A DNA stretch of 43,786 bases from a virus. Below, piece after piece: positions 14,186 to 22,698 of the stretch (positions are counted from its first letter, which is position 1; the number at the start of each line of letters is the position of its first letter). The stretch lies in IMG/VR virus record IMGVR_UViG_3300044814_000073, positions 1-43,786 of that record; one strand, written 5' to 3'. The translations under genes were made by a program, and so were the position numbers. The notes beneath the pieces were generated by a model, which was not told where the DNA came from, made no database searches, and saw only the letters and a list, made by a program, of their open reading frames with translations.

Positions 14186-16377
14186 GGAAACTAATCCTGC
14201 TTTTACTGTTTTGCGCGTCGAGCGTAGCAGCGCAGAATCCGCTCACCTATCAATCCAGCGCGACTGGCAATATCACTGCGACCGGCTCGACTTGCGCGAC
14301 TACTAACGCTTGTTTATCGGTGCATTTGCCTCCAGGAAGCACCAGCGTGGCTGTAACTGTCACCGGCACGTGGTCTGCGACCCTAGTTGTGGAGATGGCC
14401 GCTGATAACGGAGTTACCTGGGTTTCCGCGGGAACTGGACCTTCAGCGAATGGACAGACTACTTACACCCTGACCGCGCAAACAGACTTTCGAGTGCGTT
14501 GCTCGGCATTTACCAGCGGAACAGTAGGAGTTTTTATCAATGTAGCTCCGCCAACGATTGTCAATTTGGGGCCTATTATCAATTCATCGAGCGGGGGCGT
14601 CGGTTCCGGCGCAGCTCCAGTGATGGCCTATTACTTCAGCAATGCCTGCCCGGTAGCGAACACCAGCCAGTGCTACTTCGCTCCATCCAATACACAACTC
14701 GCCAACGATTGCACATGGGCATCCACAGGCACAACTGTGACGTGCGCCACTTCGCACTTTGCCGCCTCCGACGTGGGCAAGCGCGTGGCAGGGTACTTTA
14801 AAACCGACGCTTTTGGTGCCATTTTTGGTTGCGTAGCCGGTCGCATTTCGTTCTCCTCTATGACCACTGGAACGCTAACTATCGCCAGTTTCTCGAGCGC
14901 TACGCAGATAGCACTCTCCGGTAATCCGGCAAACACCGCAACGAGCAACAACGGATGCTTGATTTGGGGAAATCCTGACGATTCCAACGCGGTAACTTTT
15001 GAGACCGCCTACGCCGCAGTATCGGGCTTCTGTCCGAAAGTGATGCTGGCTTCAGCAGGATATTGGTTTAGCTCTCCGCATTTCACTTCACAGCCCGTTG
15101 GATGCGCAGCTCTTCCTGCCAGCGTAGGCGCAACCCTCGGAAACATGGTTTATACGTCAGGCTTTGAGTTAGAAGGACGCGGGCCGGGGAATACTACGAT
15201 TTATCTTGGACCTGACTTCCCAGTAGCCGGGGGAAACCTCTGCACCAATAGTGAAGGCAACATCACCAACGCCTGCTTTCTTGTGCCGGTGGAGGGGAAA
15301 TGGTCAGACCTGCAAATCTCTGGGGGAGGACAGTTAGCTTGCCAAGTAGGCAGTACTAAAATTCTGCTCGGCGTCTCTGTCGGAACGCTGCAAAACATAA
15401 CCCTAACTAATTTTTGCGGAACCGGAGGACAGATCGGTATTGAAGCTGATTTGCTTTCGCAGCTCTACCAAATTAACGACAGCGGCTTTGGTTCTACCTG
15501 TTTGCAAACTGTAACGTCGCAAGGTGCAATCCAAGCGTTCAAACTGGCTTGTGAAAACTCTCCAGCCGTAAATCTGGACATTCGCACCGGAGGTCCAGTC
15601 CCAACCTTTACCTGTTTTGGCTGTTTATTGCTTGGCGCGATCAGTAGCGGCAACATGAATGTCATACAGGTGGCCTCAGGAGCTGAGGTGCATCTAATCG
15701 GCTCGCAAGTGGCCAACTGTGAGTCAGGCAGCGGTTGTTCTACCACCGGCACAACACTGGTTAAGAACAACGGCGGGACTATCTACATAAGCGACGGAAC
15801 GTTGACGCAGCAAGGTGGTGTGAGTGGCTCTGGGGGGGTAACTTGCTTCGTGGCCGGCTGCAAAACTTTCTTTGATCGCACCAACCTAGTCGGTGTGAAT
15901 TATGGTGACATCGGACCTGGCACGATGTACGACCTTGGCGGGAATAGCAACCTTTTTTCTGGCTCTACCCAAGCCGGCGAACTTGGAACCATTCAAGCCG
16001 ATGGCCGTTCTGCAATGTTTAGTTGCACCGGCACCGCGAACGCTTCGATAACGAATAGCCTGTACGGAACAGGTCCCAATGTTACCGCAACCACTTGCGT
16101 CGGGCAGACCGCCACGCTAGGTGCGGGAATCCCTTTTCAGCAAGCCCGAACTATCGTTGGCGTCATCTGCACGTCTAGTGCAACGACAGTTTCCGTAGCC
16201 TGCAAGGTAATGGTCAATGGAAGCGCGGCGAGCACCACTTGCACTATGACCGCAGCCACGCGCTGTGGGAACTTCACCACCACGGCGGTCAATCAGGGTG
16301 ACCTCTTGTCGGCGGAGATTATCACTGGAGCGGCTGAAACAGGAGCCAACATCAAGATGCAGGTGATCTGGCAATGA
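14182..16377 (+). CDS. Exported beta-helix (tailspike-like) protein
   Basis: 731 residues. A Sec signal peptide (MRKLILLLLFCASSVAAQ) leads. A beta-sandwich module of about 100 residues follows (VAVTVTGTWSATLVVEMAAD), then a pectate-lyase-like parallel beta-helix region (about 165-600) rich in Gly/Asn/Thr and in paired Cys, then a C-terminal module ending IKMQVIWQ. Enzyme residues cannot be identified. It sits between portal and scaffold, where P22-like phages normally have nothing. The ATGA overlap with the portal stop fixes the start. A virion tail protein would not normally carry a signal peptide, so it may instead be exported to the host surface. Confidence 0.7.
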   Translation: MRKLILLLLFCASSVAAQNPLTYQSSATGNITATGSTCATTNACLSVHLPPGSTSVAVTVTGTWSATLVVEMAADNGVTWVSAGTGPSANGQTTYTLTAQTDFRVRCSAFTSGTVGVFINVAPPTIVNLGPIINSSSGGVGSGAAPVMAYYFSNACPVANTSQCYFAPSNTQLANDCTWASTGTTVTCATSHFAASDVGKRVAGYFKTDAFGAIFGCVAGRISFSSMTTGTLTIASFSSATQIALSGNPANTATSNNGCLIWGNPDDSNAVTFETAYAAVSGFCPKVMLASAGYWFSSPHFTSQPVGCAALPASVGATLGNMVYTSGFELEGRGPGNTTIYLGPDFPVAGGNLCTNSEGNITNACFLVPVEGKWSDLQISGGGQLACQVGSTKILLGVSVGTLQNITLTNFCGTGGQIGIEADLLSQLYQINDSGFGSTCLQTVTSQGAIQAFKLACENSPAVNLDIRTGGPVPTFTCFGCLLLGAISSGNMNVIQVASGAEVHLIGSQVANCESGSGCSTTGTTLVKNNGGTIYISDGTLTQQGGVSGSGGVTCFVAGCKTFFDRTNLVGVNYGDIGPGTMYDLGGNSNLFSGSTQAGELGTIQADGRSAMFSCTGTANASITNSLYGTGPNVTATTCVGQTATLGAGIPFQQARTIVGVICTSSATTVSVACKVMVNGSAASTTCTMTAATRCGNFTTTAVNQGDLLSAEIITGAAETGANIKMQVIWQ

Positions 16378-16595
16378 AACTCACGATTACTCTTGCCGCC
16401 TTCTTACTGCTGAACGGTCTCGGTTGGCATTTCTACAACCGGAGACGTGCCGTAGAAATCCCGATGTGTGGAGTGTCGCTCCAAACTCCCCTAGGCTGCG
16501 CAACGCGTAAGTGGGGCAATGCTCTAGAAATAAACTGCTCCAAGGGTAACAAGATTGTGTACTGCAATGATTTGAAACAGGCAAGCCCAAAGTAA
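16374..16595 (+). CDS. Small exported or membrane-anchored Cys protein
   Basis: 73 residues. MKLTITLAAFLLLNGLGWHF is a signal peptide or anchor, and four Cys follow in a 45-residue tail (CGVSLQTPLGCATRKW, INCSKGNKIVYC) spaced for two disulfides. It starts inside the stop of the beta-helix gene (ATGA), which makes a functional link between the two likely. Confidence 0.6.
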   Translation: MKLTITLAAFLLLNGLGWHFYNRRRAVEIPMCGVSLQTPLGCATRKWGNALEINCSKGNKIVYCNDLKQASPK

Positions 16596-16607
16596 GGAGC
16601 AAATAAG

Positions 16608-17510
16608 ATGCCAGAAGAGCAACAGACCGTAGAAGAAACTTCACTAGCAGACTTCAAAAAGGCTCGCAACGAAGGGGTAGCCGTTGAAGAGCCTGAGCCT
16701 GTCGAGAAAGAAAAGCCGGAGGAGCAATCAGAAGAGAAAGCCGAGGATAAGCCCAAAGTTAAGGGCGGATTCCAAAAGCGTATCGACCGACTAGTGAAGC
16801 ACAACGCCGAACTCGAAACGGCTAAGGAAAAGGCGGAACGTGAGCGCGATGAATTACGCGCCAAGAACGGTAAAACCGAAGATAGGCCTGCTCCGAAGGC
16901 TGACAGCGAGCCAAAAATTGAAGAGTTCAGCACGGTGGAGGAGTTTTACCGCGCTCAAGCCCGTTGGGAAGTCCGCCAAGAAATGAAAGCTCAGGCAGAG
17001 GCCAAAGAAAAAGAGGAAGAAGACGCTTACACCAAAGAAGTCTTCGACACTCACAACCGCACCATCTCCGAGGCTCGCGCAAAGTATGAAGACTTCAATG
17101 AAACGGTTAATGATTCGGTAAAAACTCCGTGGCAGAGCCAATCCAAGGCCGATGTGATGGCTTCACAAGCCTTCCAAGTGGCTATGTTTGAGTCAGGGAT
17201 GGGTGGAGAACTCCTTTACTATCTGGGAAAGCATCCCGCTGAATTAGCTAAACTTGGAGGGTTATCGCCAGCCAGAGTGCAGATGGCAGTAGGCCGTATT
17301 ATCGACAAGTTAGAAGCTCAACTTGCTCCTGAAGAAGAGGAAGAAGTCGAGGAAGAACCAGAGAAAGAAGAGCCCGAGCCAAAGAAGAAACTGCCTACCC
17401 CCATAACGCCTGTCGGCAAAGGCAGTGCGCGGACTTCCAAGAGTCTAGCGGATAAGGACCTTCCTCTATCTGAGTTCAAAAAGGCGAGGCAAGCGGGCAA
17501 AATCAGCTAA
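16608..17510 (+). CDS. Scaffolding protein
   Basis: 300 residues, highly charged and mostly helical with long Glu/Lys tracts, as usual for podovirus scaffolds. It lies directly upstream of the coat gene. A good AAGGAG precedes the ATG. The two ends carry near-copies of one motif: SLADFKKARNEG at residues 12-23 and PLSEFKKARQAG near the C-terminus. The C-terminal basic helix should bind coat subunits, as in P22. The protein directs procapsid assembly and then leaves. Confidence 0.8.
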   Translation: MPEEQQTVEETSLADFKKARNEGVAVEEPEPVEKEKPEEQSEEKAEDKPKVKGGFQKRIDRLVKHNAELETAKEKAERERDELRAKNGKTEDRPAPKADSEPKIEEFSTVEEFYRAQARWEVRQEMKAQAEAKEKEEEDAYTKEVFDTHNRTISEARAKYEDFNETVNDSVKTPWQSQSKADVMASQAFQVAMFESGMGGELLYYLGKHPAELAKLGGLSPARVQMAVGRIIDKLEAQLAPEEEEEVEEEPEKEEPEPKKKLPTPITPVGKGSARTSKSLADKDLPLSEFKKARQAGKIS

Positions 17511-17536
17511 GTGTGTCTTTTTAGCATCATTTGTGC

Positions 17537-17708
17537 TTGACATGTGGTTAAAAGGAGATTAGTAGTCAATACAGCAATTTCTGTAAACCTGTTGGGTGCC
17601 TAGCACTCCAAAGCTCGCTGGTTTAAGGCCCAGCGAACCTTCCGTGGGGCGGTTCCGCCCCGAAACTCCTGCCGAACTAGGAAACGGCGAAAGAAGCATC
17701 GTTTCCTA
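17537..17708 (+). promoter_or_regulatory. Structured leader of the coat gene with possible promoter
   Basis: The 217-base gap between scaffold and coat holds TTGACA (17537-17542) with a poor -10 (TAGTAG, 17 bases later). Three perfect hairpins follow: TCGCTGG/CCAGCGA (17615-17621, 17630-17636), GGGGCGG/CCGCCCC (17646-17652, 17655-17661) and TAGGAAACG/CGTTTCCTA (17678-17686, 17700-17708). The last ends eight bases before AAAGGAGG. No T-tract follows any of them, so RNA stabilisation or translational control fits better than termination. Confidence 0.5.
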
Positions 17709-17727
17709 AATTCGAAAGGAGGCTGAC

Positions 17728-18966
17728 TTGGCCAACACCTATTTAACCATCGGTATGGTGACCCGCGAAGCTCTGCGGGTACTTGAAAACGAACTCACCT
17801 TCACGCGCAACGTCAACCGAGATTACGACGATCAATTCGGTAAGACTGGCTTCAAAATTGGCAACACCCTCAACGTCAGAAAGCCTGTCCGCGCGGTAAA
17901 CGCTAACGGCCAAGCCCTCATCCTGCAAGACCTGACTGAGCAATCCGTTCCGGTAATCATCAACAAGCAATATCAGCGTTCCTTCGCCATTACTTCCTCC
18001 GATATGAAGCTGAATGTGGATGACTTCTCGAAGCGTTTCGTCAACCCATTCATGCTCTCGATGGCTAACGAAATCGACTACGACGGTCTCCAGCTATTCA
18101 AGACTATCGCCAACGAGGTTGGTACACCGGGAACGATTCCGGCGAATACCAGCGTGTATCTGGCGGCTGGTTCTTTGATGTCCAAGGAAGCCGCTCCTTT
18201 GGGTGGTCGGAAGCTGATGATCAGCCCCGACATGAACGCCACTATCGTGCAGAACCTCCAAGGGTTGTTCAATCCGCAAGTTAGGCTCTCCAAGCAGTAC
18301 ACCAAGGGCATGATTACCGAGCAAACGGTCGGATTTGATTGGTTCATGGACCAAAACGTTGGTCTGCAAACCATCGGGCCTTTGGGGGGTACCCCAACTG
18401 TCAACGCCACCGCTGGACAGGTGGGCTCGGCCATCGTGACCACCGGTTGGACCGCTGCCGCTGTCTTGCGCTTGAAGAAGGGCGATGTGATTCAGTTTGC
18501 CGGCGTCTTTGGCGTCAATCCGCAGAATCGCCAGTCTTACGGTCGCCTCCGCGACTTCGTACTCACTTCGGACTTCTCTTCTGACGGTTCGGGTAACGGC
18601 ACTATCAACATTTCCCCAGCTATCGTTCCACCCAACGCGGACGGTACTAATACCGCTTTACAGAACGTGACCGCAGGCCCGGCAGCCAATGCGGCCATTA
18701 CCGTAAACGGCACTGGCAACGCCAATCTCGCTTCCCCGCGCGGCCTCGCTTTCCATCCCGATGCATTTACCTTCGCCACCGTGGATTTGCCGGAATACGA
18801 AGGGCAGGGCGGGAAGTTTTACCGCGAAATGGACCCCGACACCAAGGTGTCCATGCGCGTAACTCAATTCTACGATGGGAATCTCGATCGAGGAGTGCTG
18901 CGTATCGACGTTCTCGGTGGCTGGGCAACCACGTATCAAGAGTTGGCCACACGGATTGCGAGCTAA
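17728..18966 (+). CDS. Major capsid (coat) protein, P22 gp5 type
   Basis: 412 residues. The N-terminus MANTYLTIGMVTREALRVLE and the following NRDYDDQFGKTGFKIGNTLN plus RSFAITSSDMKLNVDDF match the P22-type coat family with its HK97 fold. The start is TTG at 17728 behind AAAGGAGG at ideal distance, so initiation is strong despite the rare codon. A long structured leader precedes it. It forms the icosahedral shell with the scaffold encoded upstream. Confidence 0.92.
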   Translation: MANTYLTIGMVTREALRVLENELTFTRNVNRDYDDQFGKTGFKIGNTLNVRKPVRAVNANGQALILQDLTEQSVPVIINKQYQRSFAITSSDMKLNVDDFSKRFVNPFMLSMANEIDYDGLQLFKTIANEVGTPGTIPANTSVYLAAGSLMSKEAAPLGGRKLMISPDMNATIVQNLQGLFNPQVRLSKQYTKGMITEQTVGFDWFMDQNVGLQTIGPLGGTPTVNATAGQVGSAIVTTGWTAAAVLRLKKGDVIQFAGVFGVNPQNRQSYGRLRDFVLTSDFSSDGSGNGTINISPAIVPPNADGTNTALQNVTAGPAANAAITVNGTGNANLASPRGLAFHPDAFTFATVDLPEYEGQGGKFYREMDPDTKVSMRVTQFYDGNLDRGVLRIDVLGGWATTYQELATRIAS

Positions 18967-18975
18967 GGAGAAAAC

Positions 18976-19626
18976 ATGGCGATCACGACTACCACTCTTT
19001 CAGGGGCAGTTACTAACCTCGATACCACCATTGGCTTGACCAGCGTTACCGGCGTAACTGCGGGAAACGGTCAAACCGGCGCGGGAATCACTTGGCTGCT
19101 CATCGACCAGGAATTTTTTCTAGTTGCGGCATCTCCGGCTGGCACTGCCGTTCCTGTGGTGCGCGGCTATAACAGCAGCGCATCACAACCTCACGTCAAC
19201 GGAGCCTTGGTGCTAATTGGCTTGCCTGGCGACTTCAGCCCCAACATTTACTATGGTCTGCAAGCGATGTTCGCCAAGCAGATTCTCGGACGCTCCGTGC
19301 AGGAAGGCATCAACCTGATCGGCGCCACGGACGCTATAGACGCCACTTCACCGGGCTTTTACGTGGTGAAAACGGCTGGTGTGGATGCCATGACCTTGGC
19401 CGTTCCTCCGGCTTCTGCGGAAGGAAACATCATTGAAGTCATTTCCGACACCACCAACGCCCACACGCTCACTGCTCCCAGCGCCATCATTGCTTCCGGC
19501 TTGGCACTGAAGACGATTATCACTTTCCCTGCTTTCCGTGGAGCTTACGTCAAGCTGCGAGCCTGCAACGGTGTCTGGCAAGTATTGAGCACCGGAGGCT
19601 CCGCTGGAGTAGTGGTACTCAGCTAG
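18976..19626 (+). CDS. Putative capsid decoration / head-associated protein
   Basis: 216 residues, beta-rich and almost free of long helices. The N-terminal half (ITTTTLSGAVTNLDTTIGLT, QEFFLVAASPAGTAVPVVRG) looks like a domain found in phage head-associated proteins. The C-terminal module (FYVVKTAGVDAMTLA, SDTTNAHTLT, FPAFRGAYVKLRA, NGVWQVL) is shared with the next gene. It lies nine bases after coat with GGAG before the ATG, which suggests a decoration or head-fibre role. Confidence 0.6.
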   Translation: MAITTTTLSGAVTNLDTTIGLTSVTGVTAGNGQTGAGITWLLIDQEFFLVAASPAGTAVPVVRGYNSSASQPHVNGALVLIGLPGDFSPNIYYGLQAMFAKQILGRSVQEGINLIGATDAIDATSPGFYVVKTAGVDAMTLAVPPASAEGNIIEVISDTTNAHTLTAPSAIIASGLALKTIITFPAFRGAYVKLRACNGVWQVLSTGGSAGVVVLS

Positions 19627-19637
19627 TTTTCAACCTG

Positions 19638-19661
19638 GGCAGTGGCTTGGACAGCACTGCC
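19638..19661 (+). terminator. Attenuator-like hairpin after the coat gene pair
   Basis: GGCAGTG (19638-19644), a 10-base loop and CACTGCC (19655-19661) are followed by TCTCGTTTT. It is a weak intrinsic terminator that would lower expression of downstream genes relative to the coat gene. Confidence 0.45.
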
Positions 19662-19685
19662 TCTCGTTTTCAATAAGGAGCAACG

Positions 19686-20078
19686 ATGGCAAGAGGTATC
19701 ACAAGCCAAGGCGCAGTAACCGCAGACGTGATTCAGCAAATAACCGATGGCGATGCTTTGCAAGGGTTGCCTATTTTATTGACTGGCTCGGCAGATGTAA
19801 TCAACCCGCATGTGAATGGCAATTACATCGTCAAGACGGCGGGCGTGGATGCTATCACTTTGGCCGCTCCGACTGCTGGAGTGGATGACAACCTAAGCAT
19901 CGCTATTTATTCCGACACCGCCAACGCGCACACCATTACCACATCGTCTTTATTCGCCAACGGAGCGGCTCTGGCTGCGGTCGCTACTTTCAAAGCTTTC
20001 CGAGGTAGCGGGATACTGCTTCGCGCTTTCAACGGAGTTTGGCAGGTCTTGGCCTCAAACGTTACCAGCATCACCTAA
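19686..20078 (+). CDS. Second decoration-like protein, paralogue of the preceding gene
   Basis: 130 residues. The sequence from YIVKTAGVDAITLAAPTAG through SDTANAHTIT, FKAFRGSGILLRAF and NGVWQVLA repeats the C-terminal module of the preceding gene, with a different N-terminus. AAGGAG lies 5 bases before the ATG. It is probably a trimeric surface module of the capsid or a head fibre tip. Confidence 0.6.
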   Translation: MARGITSQGAVTADVIQQITDGDALQGLPILLTGSADVINPHVNGNYIVKTAGVDAITLAAPTAGVDDNLSIAIYSDTANAHTITTSSLFANGAALAAVATFKAFRGSGILLRAFNGVWQVLASNVTSIT

Positions 20079-20090
20079 AGGAGAGATTGA

Positions 20091-20486
20091 ATGGCGACAT
20101 CTACCGAATATCCGAAGTGGCTGTATCACGCGGAACATGGTCCGAAGCTGGTCGAAACGCCTGGAGAAGAGAAAGAACTGGGCGAAGGCTGGGAGATTCA
20201 TCCCGAAAAAGCCAAGGCCGAGCACATCAAGAAAGTCAACGAACTCCGCGCCAAGGCCGATGAAGACAAGAAAAAGCTTGATGAGAAATACGAGCAGGAC
20301 AAGCTCAAAGCCGAAACCGATCTCGCCAAGCAGCTAGCTGCCAATTCCCCCTCAGCTAAAAAGGCTGCAGAAGCTAAGGCTGCTGCCGACGCGAAAGCCA
20401 AGGCCGATGCTGACAAGGCTGCTGCGGATGCCAAGGCCAAAGCTGCTGCCGATGCTGCCAAAGCGGGGAATCAGGCGACTACTTAA
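20091..20486 (+). CDS. Lys/Ala-rich coiled-coil protein
   Basis: 131 residues. The N-terminal 45 are a compact aromatic module (YPKWLYHAEHGPKLVETPGE) common in phage structural operons. After it, a charged coiled coil runs to about residue 85 and an alanine/lysine repeat (KAAADAKAKADADKAAADAK) ends the protein, resembling histone H1 or TolA-type tails. DNA binding or a spacer role in the head is possible. A strong AAAGGAGAG ribosome site precedes it. Confidence 0.65.
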   Translation: MATSTEYPKWLYHAEHGPKLVETPGEEKELGEGWEIHPEKAKAEHIKKVNELRAKADEDKKKLDEKYEQDKLKAETDLAKQLAANSPSAKKAAEAKAAADAKAKADADKAAADAKAKAAADAAKAGNQATT

Positions 20487-20495
20487 AAGGCTCTC

Positions 20496-21236
20496 ATGAC
20501 CGGTCTCGACGTAATTTCCAGCGCCATGCGCCTCATTGGAGCTTTGGCGAGTGGCGAGACCCCCACCGCTGCCGAAGCCAACGACGCATTGGTGTGCGCC
20601 AACGATATGTTTGACAGTTGGCAAGCCGAGCGGTTGATGGTTTTCAGCATTCAGATTCAAGAGTATCCGCTAGCTCCCAGCAAACAGGTCTATACCTACG
20701 GTCCTGGTGGAGATTTCAATGCTGTTCGTCCAGCAAAAGTAGACCGTGTAAGCGTCGTTTCACTTACCAATCCCAGTCAGCCACTCGAAATCCCGATTCC
20801 CTACTTCACCGATTGGGATTGGCAGAGTCAGCCGGTAAAAACAGGAATTTCCACCACATTACCTCTAGGTGTGTATGACGATGGCAATTATCCGCTGCGC
20901 AACATCAGTGTGCAATACACGCCCAACACGGTTTCCAATCTGCGTTTTTACGTTTGGCAAGCGCTCAACAGTTTCCCCGACCTGGTAACCGATGTGGCTT
21001 TCCCTCCTGGCTATCGAGAGGCGCTGCGCTACAACTTAGCCGTTCGGCTGATTGCGGAAATGCCCGGCGAATACGCCAGCATTACCGTAGCCGATGTGCA
21101 GCAACTGGCTGTCGATTCACTCGCACGGGTAAAAAGCATGAACATGCCGATCATTCAGGCATTCTGCGATCCGGCACTGACGGGCCGAGGTGGCTGGTAT
21201 AACGGGTTCGCGGACAATATCTGGGGGCAACGCTAG
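20496..21236 (+). CDS. Head-tail adaptor, P22 gp4-like
   Basis: 246 residues. GLDVISSAMRLIGALASGET, AANDALVCANDMFDSWQAER, FPPGYREALRYNLAVRLI and a C-terminal GRGGWYNGFADNIWGQR fit the gp4/tail-accessory factor family. These bind the portal after packaging, close the DNA channel and form the base for the tail. It lies where gene 4 is expected, after coat. The following gp10-like gene is separated from it by an HNH insertion. Confidence 0.8.
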   Translation: MTGLDVISSAMRLIGALASGETPTAAEANDALVCANDMFDSWQAERLMVFSIQIQEYPLAPSKQVYTYGPGGDFNAVRPAKVDRVSVVSLTNPSQPLEIPIPYFTDWDWQSQPVKTGISTTLPLGVYDDGNYPLRNISVQYTPNTVSNLRFYVWQALNSFPDLVTDVAFPPGYREALRYNLAVRLIAEMPGEYASITVADVQQLAVDSLARVKSMNMPIIQAFCDPALTGRGGWYNGFADNIWGQR

Positions 21237-21736
21237 ATATGCGTCCAACTTCTACGTTTAACAATATGCGCAATAGCACTTCTGGATACACCGAAGTGTC
21301 TAGCGATTGCGGCGTAAGAATGGATGTCCGTTGCACCACGAATCCACAAAACTTCTTTCTCAGTGAATGCTGCATGGTGGTGCGCTTCCCCTTTGCTTCT
21401 ATTTCCAGGGCGGTTCCCCAACACGCGAATGCTGTGAAGCGTGTTTTCACAGGGTGTCACCAACTCAAGATTACTCAAGCGATTATCTTTTTTATTACCG
21501 TTTTTGTGGTTTATTTCCATGCCCTCTGGAATTGGGCCAAAGAAAGCGGCGCACACTATTCGATGAACTGTGCGCATTGTTTTTATGCGATTGTTAAGCC
21601 CGACCATTTGATAGCCACCGGTATGCGGCCCCGGTCGAAGTATTCGATGAGGTATTTTCTTGAGGCTTTTGATTCTTCCCCAATCGCTGGCTTCATATAT
21701 GCCTTCATATCCAAGAACTGGTTTCCACGTTTCCAT
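21233..21736 (-). CDS. NUMOD4-HNH homing endonuclease
   Basis: 167 residues on the opposite strand to the head operon. WKPVLGYEGIYEASDWGRIK is the NUMOD4 DNA-binding module. INHKNGNKKDNRLSNLELVT with CENTLHS is the HNH core. YAAIARHFGVSRSAIAHIVK at the C-terminus is a helix-turn-helix. Its stop overlaps the adaptor stop by four bases and it occupies the junction between the gp4-like and gp10-like genes. Antisense transcripts from it would run into the head operon. Confidence 0.88.
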   Translation of the reverse strand: METWKPVLGYEGIYEASDWGRIKSLKKIPHRILRPGPHTGGYQMVGLNNRIKTMRTVHRIVCAAFFGPIPEGMEINHKNGNKKDNRLSNLELVTPCENTLHSIRVLGNRPGNRSKGEAHHHAAFTEKEVLWIRGATDIHSYAAIARHFGVSRSAIAHIVKRRSWTHI

Positions 21737-21768
21737 GCTCCCATTGTATCACTGATACAGGTGCGCGG

Positions 21769-22698
21769 ATGAGCCGGGTGAAATTGGCAGGAGGCAGCTA
21801 CACCAGCCAATCGGTTAACGCTGACGCGCAGAGAACCGTGAATCTCTATCCCGAAAGGATTGAATCCGGCGACGGCAATTCAGATGTCGTACTTTACCCC
21901 AGCCCTGGCCTGAAGAAGTTTCTTAGCCTTGTTCCTCCTGTTCCACCTCCAGCACAGCCTTCTATAGCGTTTGGCACTGGCAGTATGCTCGCCGGAGCAT
22001 CCACACTTACATCAGTAATTTTAACCGACCCAGAACTCAATTTTCTTGCTGGCCCATGCACCATTTTGCTGCCTATCACCACGGAATGGGACGGCCCTGT
22101 CGATGGCACACAACCGCGCCAGGTTACTTCAGTAACTGATCTTTTGGGCAATGCTTATACGTCCATCGTTCCCCCTACACCCTATCAGCAAGCTGTGACT
22201 GGGCGGACTCTTTTCAATTTCCAGTTATGGGCGGTAACTATTCCAGCCGGAACGCCTTCTACACCTCCGGCGTATGGAGTAACCATAAATTTCAACCGTG
22301 CCCGTTCGCCTTCTGGCTACGACGGCCTGGCCTTCGCTTCCCTGGTGGGATTTACGCATTGCGCTTCCATTGAATCGCACTCTTCGATAACCAGCGCATT
22401 GGCAGCCACAAATCCTGGCGGGCTTTCTGTGACCACCACAGGGAACCGGGTGATTGTTGCTATCGCCACCATCAACACCACGGCAATTCCGGCATTTGTT
22501 CCCGCAGGCACTTATATCCAATGCGCCGAATTTATAGTGGTCAATTTCGCCAATGTTATTGTCGCCCCGTATGGGACCAATAATTTCCTGATTACTTCTC
22601 CAGCAGGAACTTATGCCCCATCCTGGAATTATTCGGCTATATCGGGAATCGGCAACGCTCAAACAGTCATGGCCATTGTCACTATGGTGCAAGGATGA
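21769..22698 (+). CDS. gp10-like tail accessory protein, N-terminal part with inserted domain
   Basis: 309 residues. Residues 1-50 (GGSYTSQSVNADAQRTVNLY, then VVLYPSPGLKKFL) are the conserved N-terminus of P22 gp10-type packaged-DNA stabilisation proteins. After PGLKKFL the expected beta-propeller is missing. Instead a Pro linker (VPPVPPPAQP) leads to a beta-sandwich-like domain of about 240 residues, with VTDLLGNAYTS and a C-terminus ending IVTMVQG. The propeller resumes in the next gene, coupled by ATGA. I infer that a domain insertion split gp10 in two. Confidence 0.65.
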   Translation: MSRVKLAGGSYTSQSVNADAQRTVNLYPERIESGDGNSDVVLYPSPGLKKFLSLVPPVPPPAQPSIAFGTGSMLAGASTLTSVILTDPELNFLAGPCTILLPITTEWDGPVDGTQPRQVTSVTDLLGNAYTSIVPPTPYQQAVTGRTLFNFQLWAVTIPAGTPSTPPAYGVTINFNRARSPSGYDGLAFASLVGFTHCASIESHSSITSALAATNPGGLSVTTTGNRVIVAIATINTTAIPAFVPAGTYIQCAEFIVVNFANVIVAPYGTNNFLITSPAGTYAPSWNYSAISGIGNAQTVMAIVTMVQG

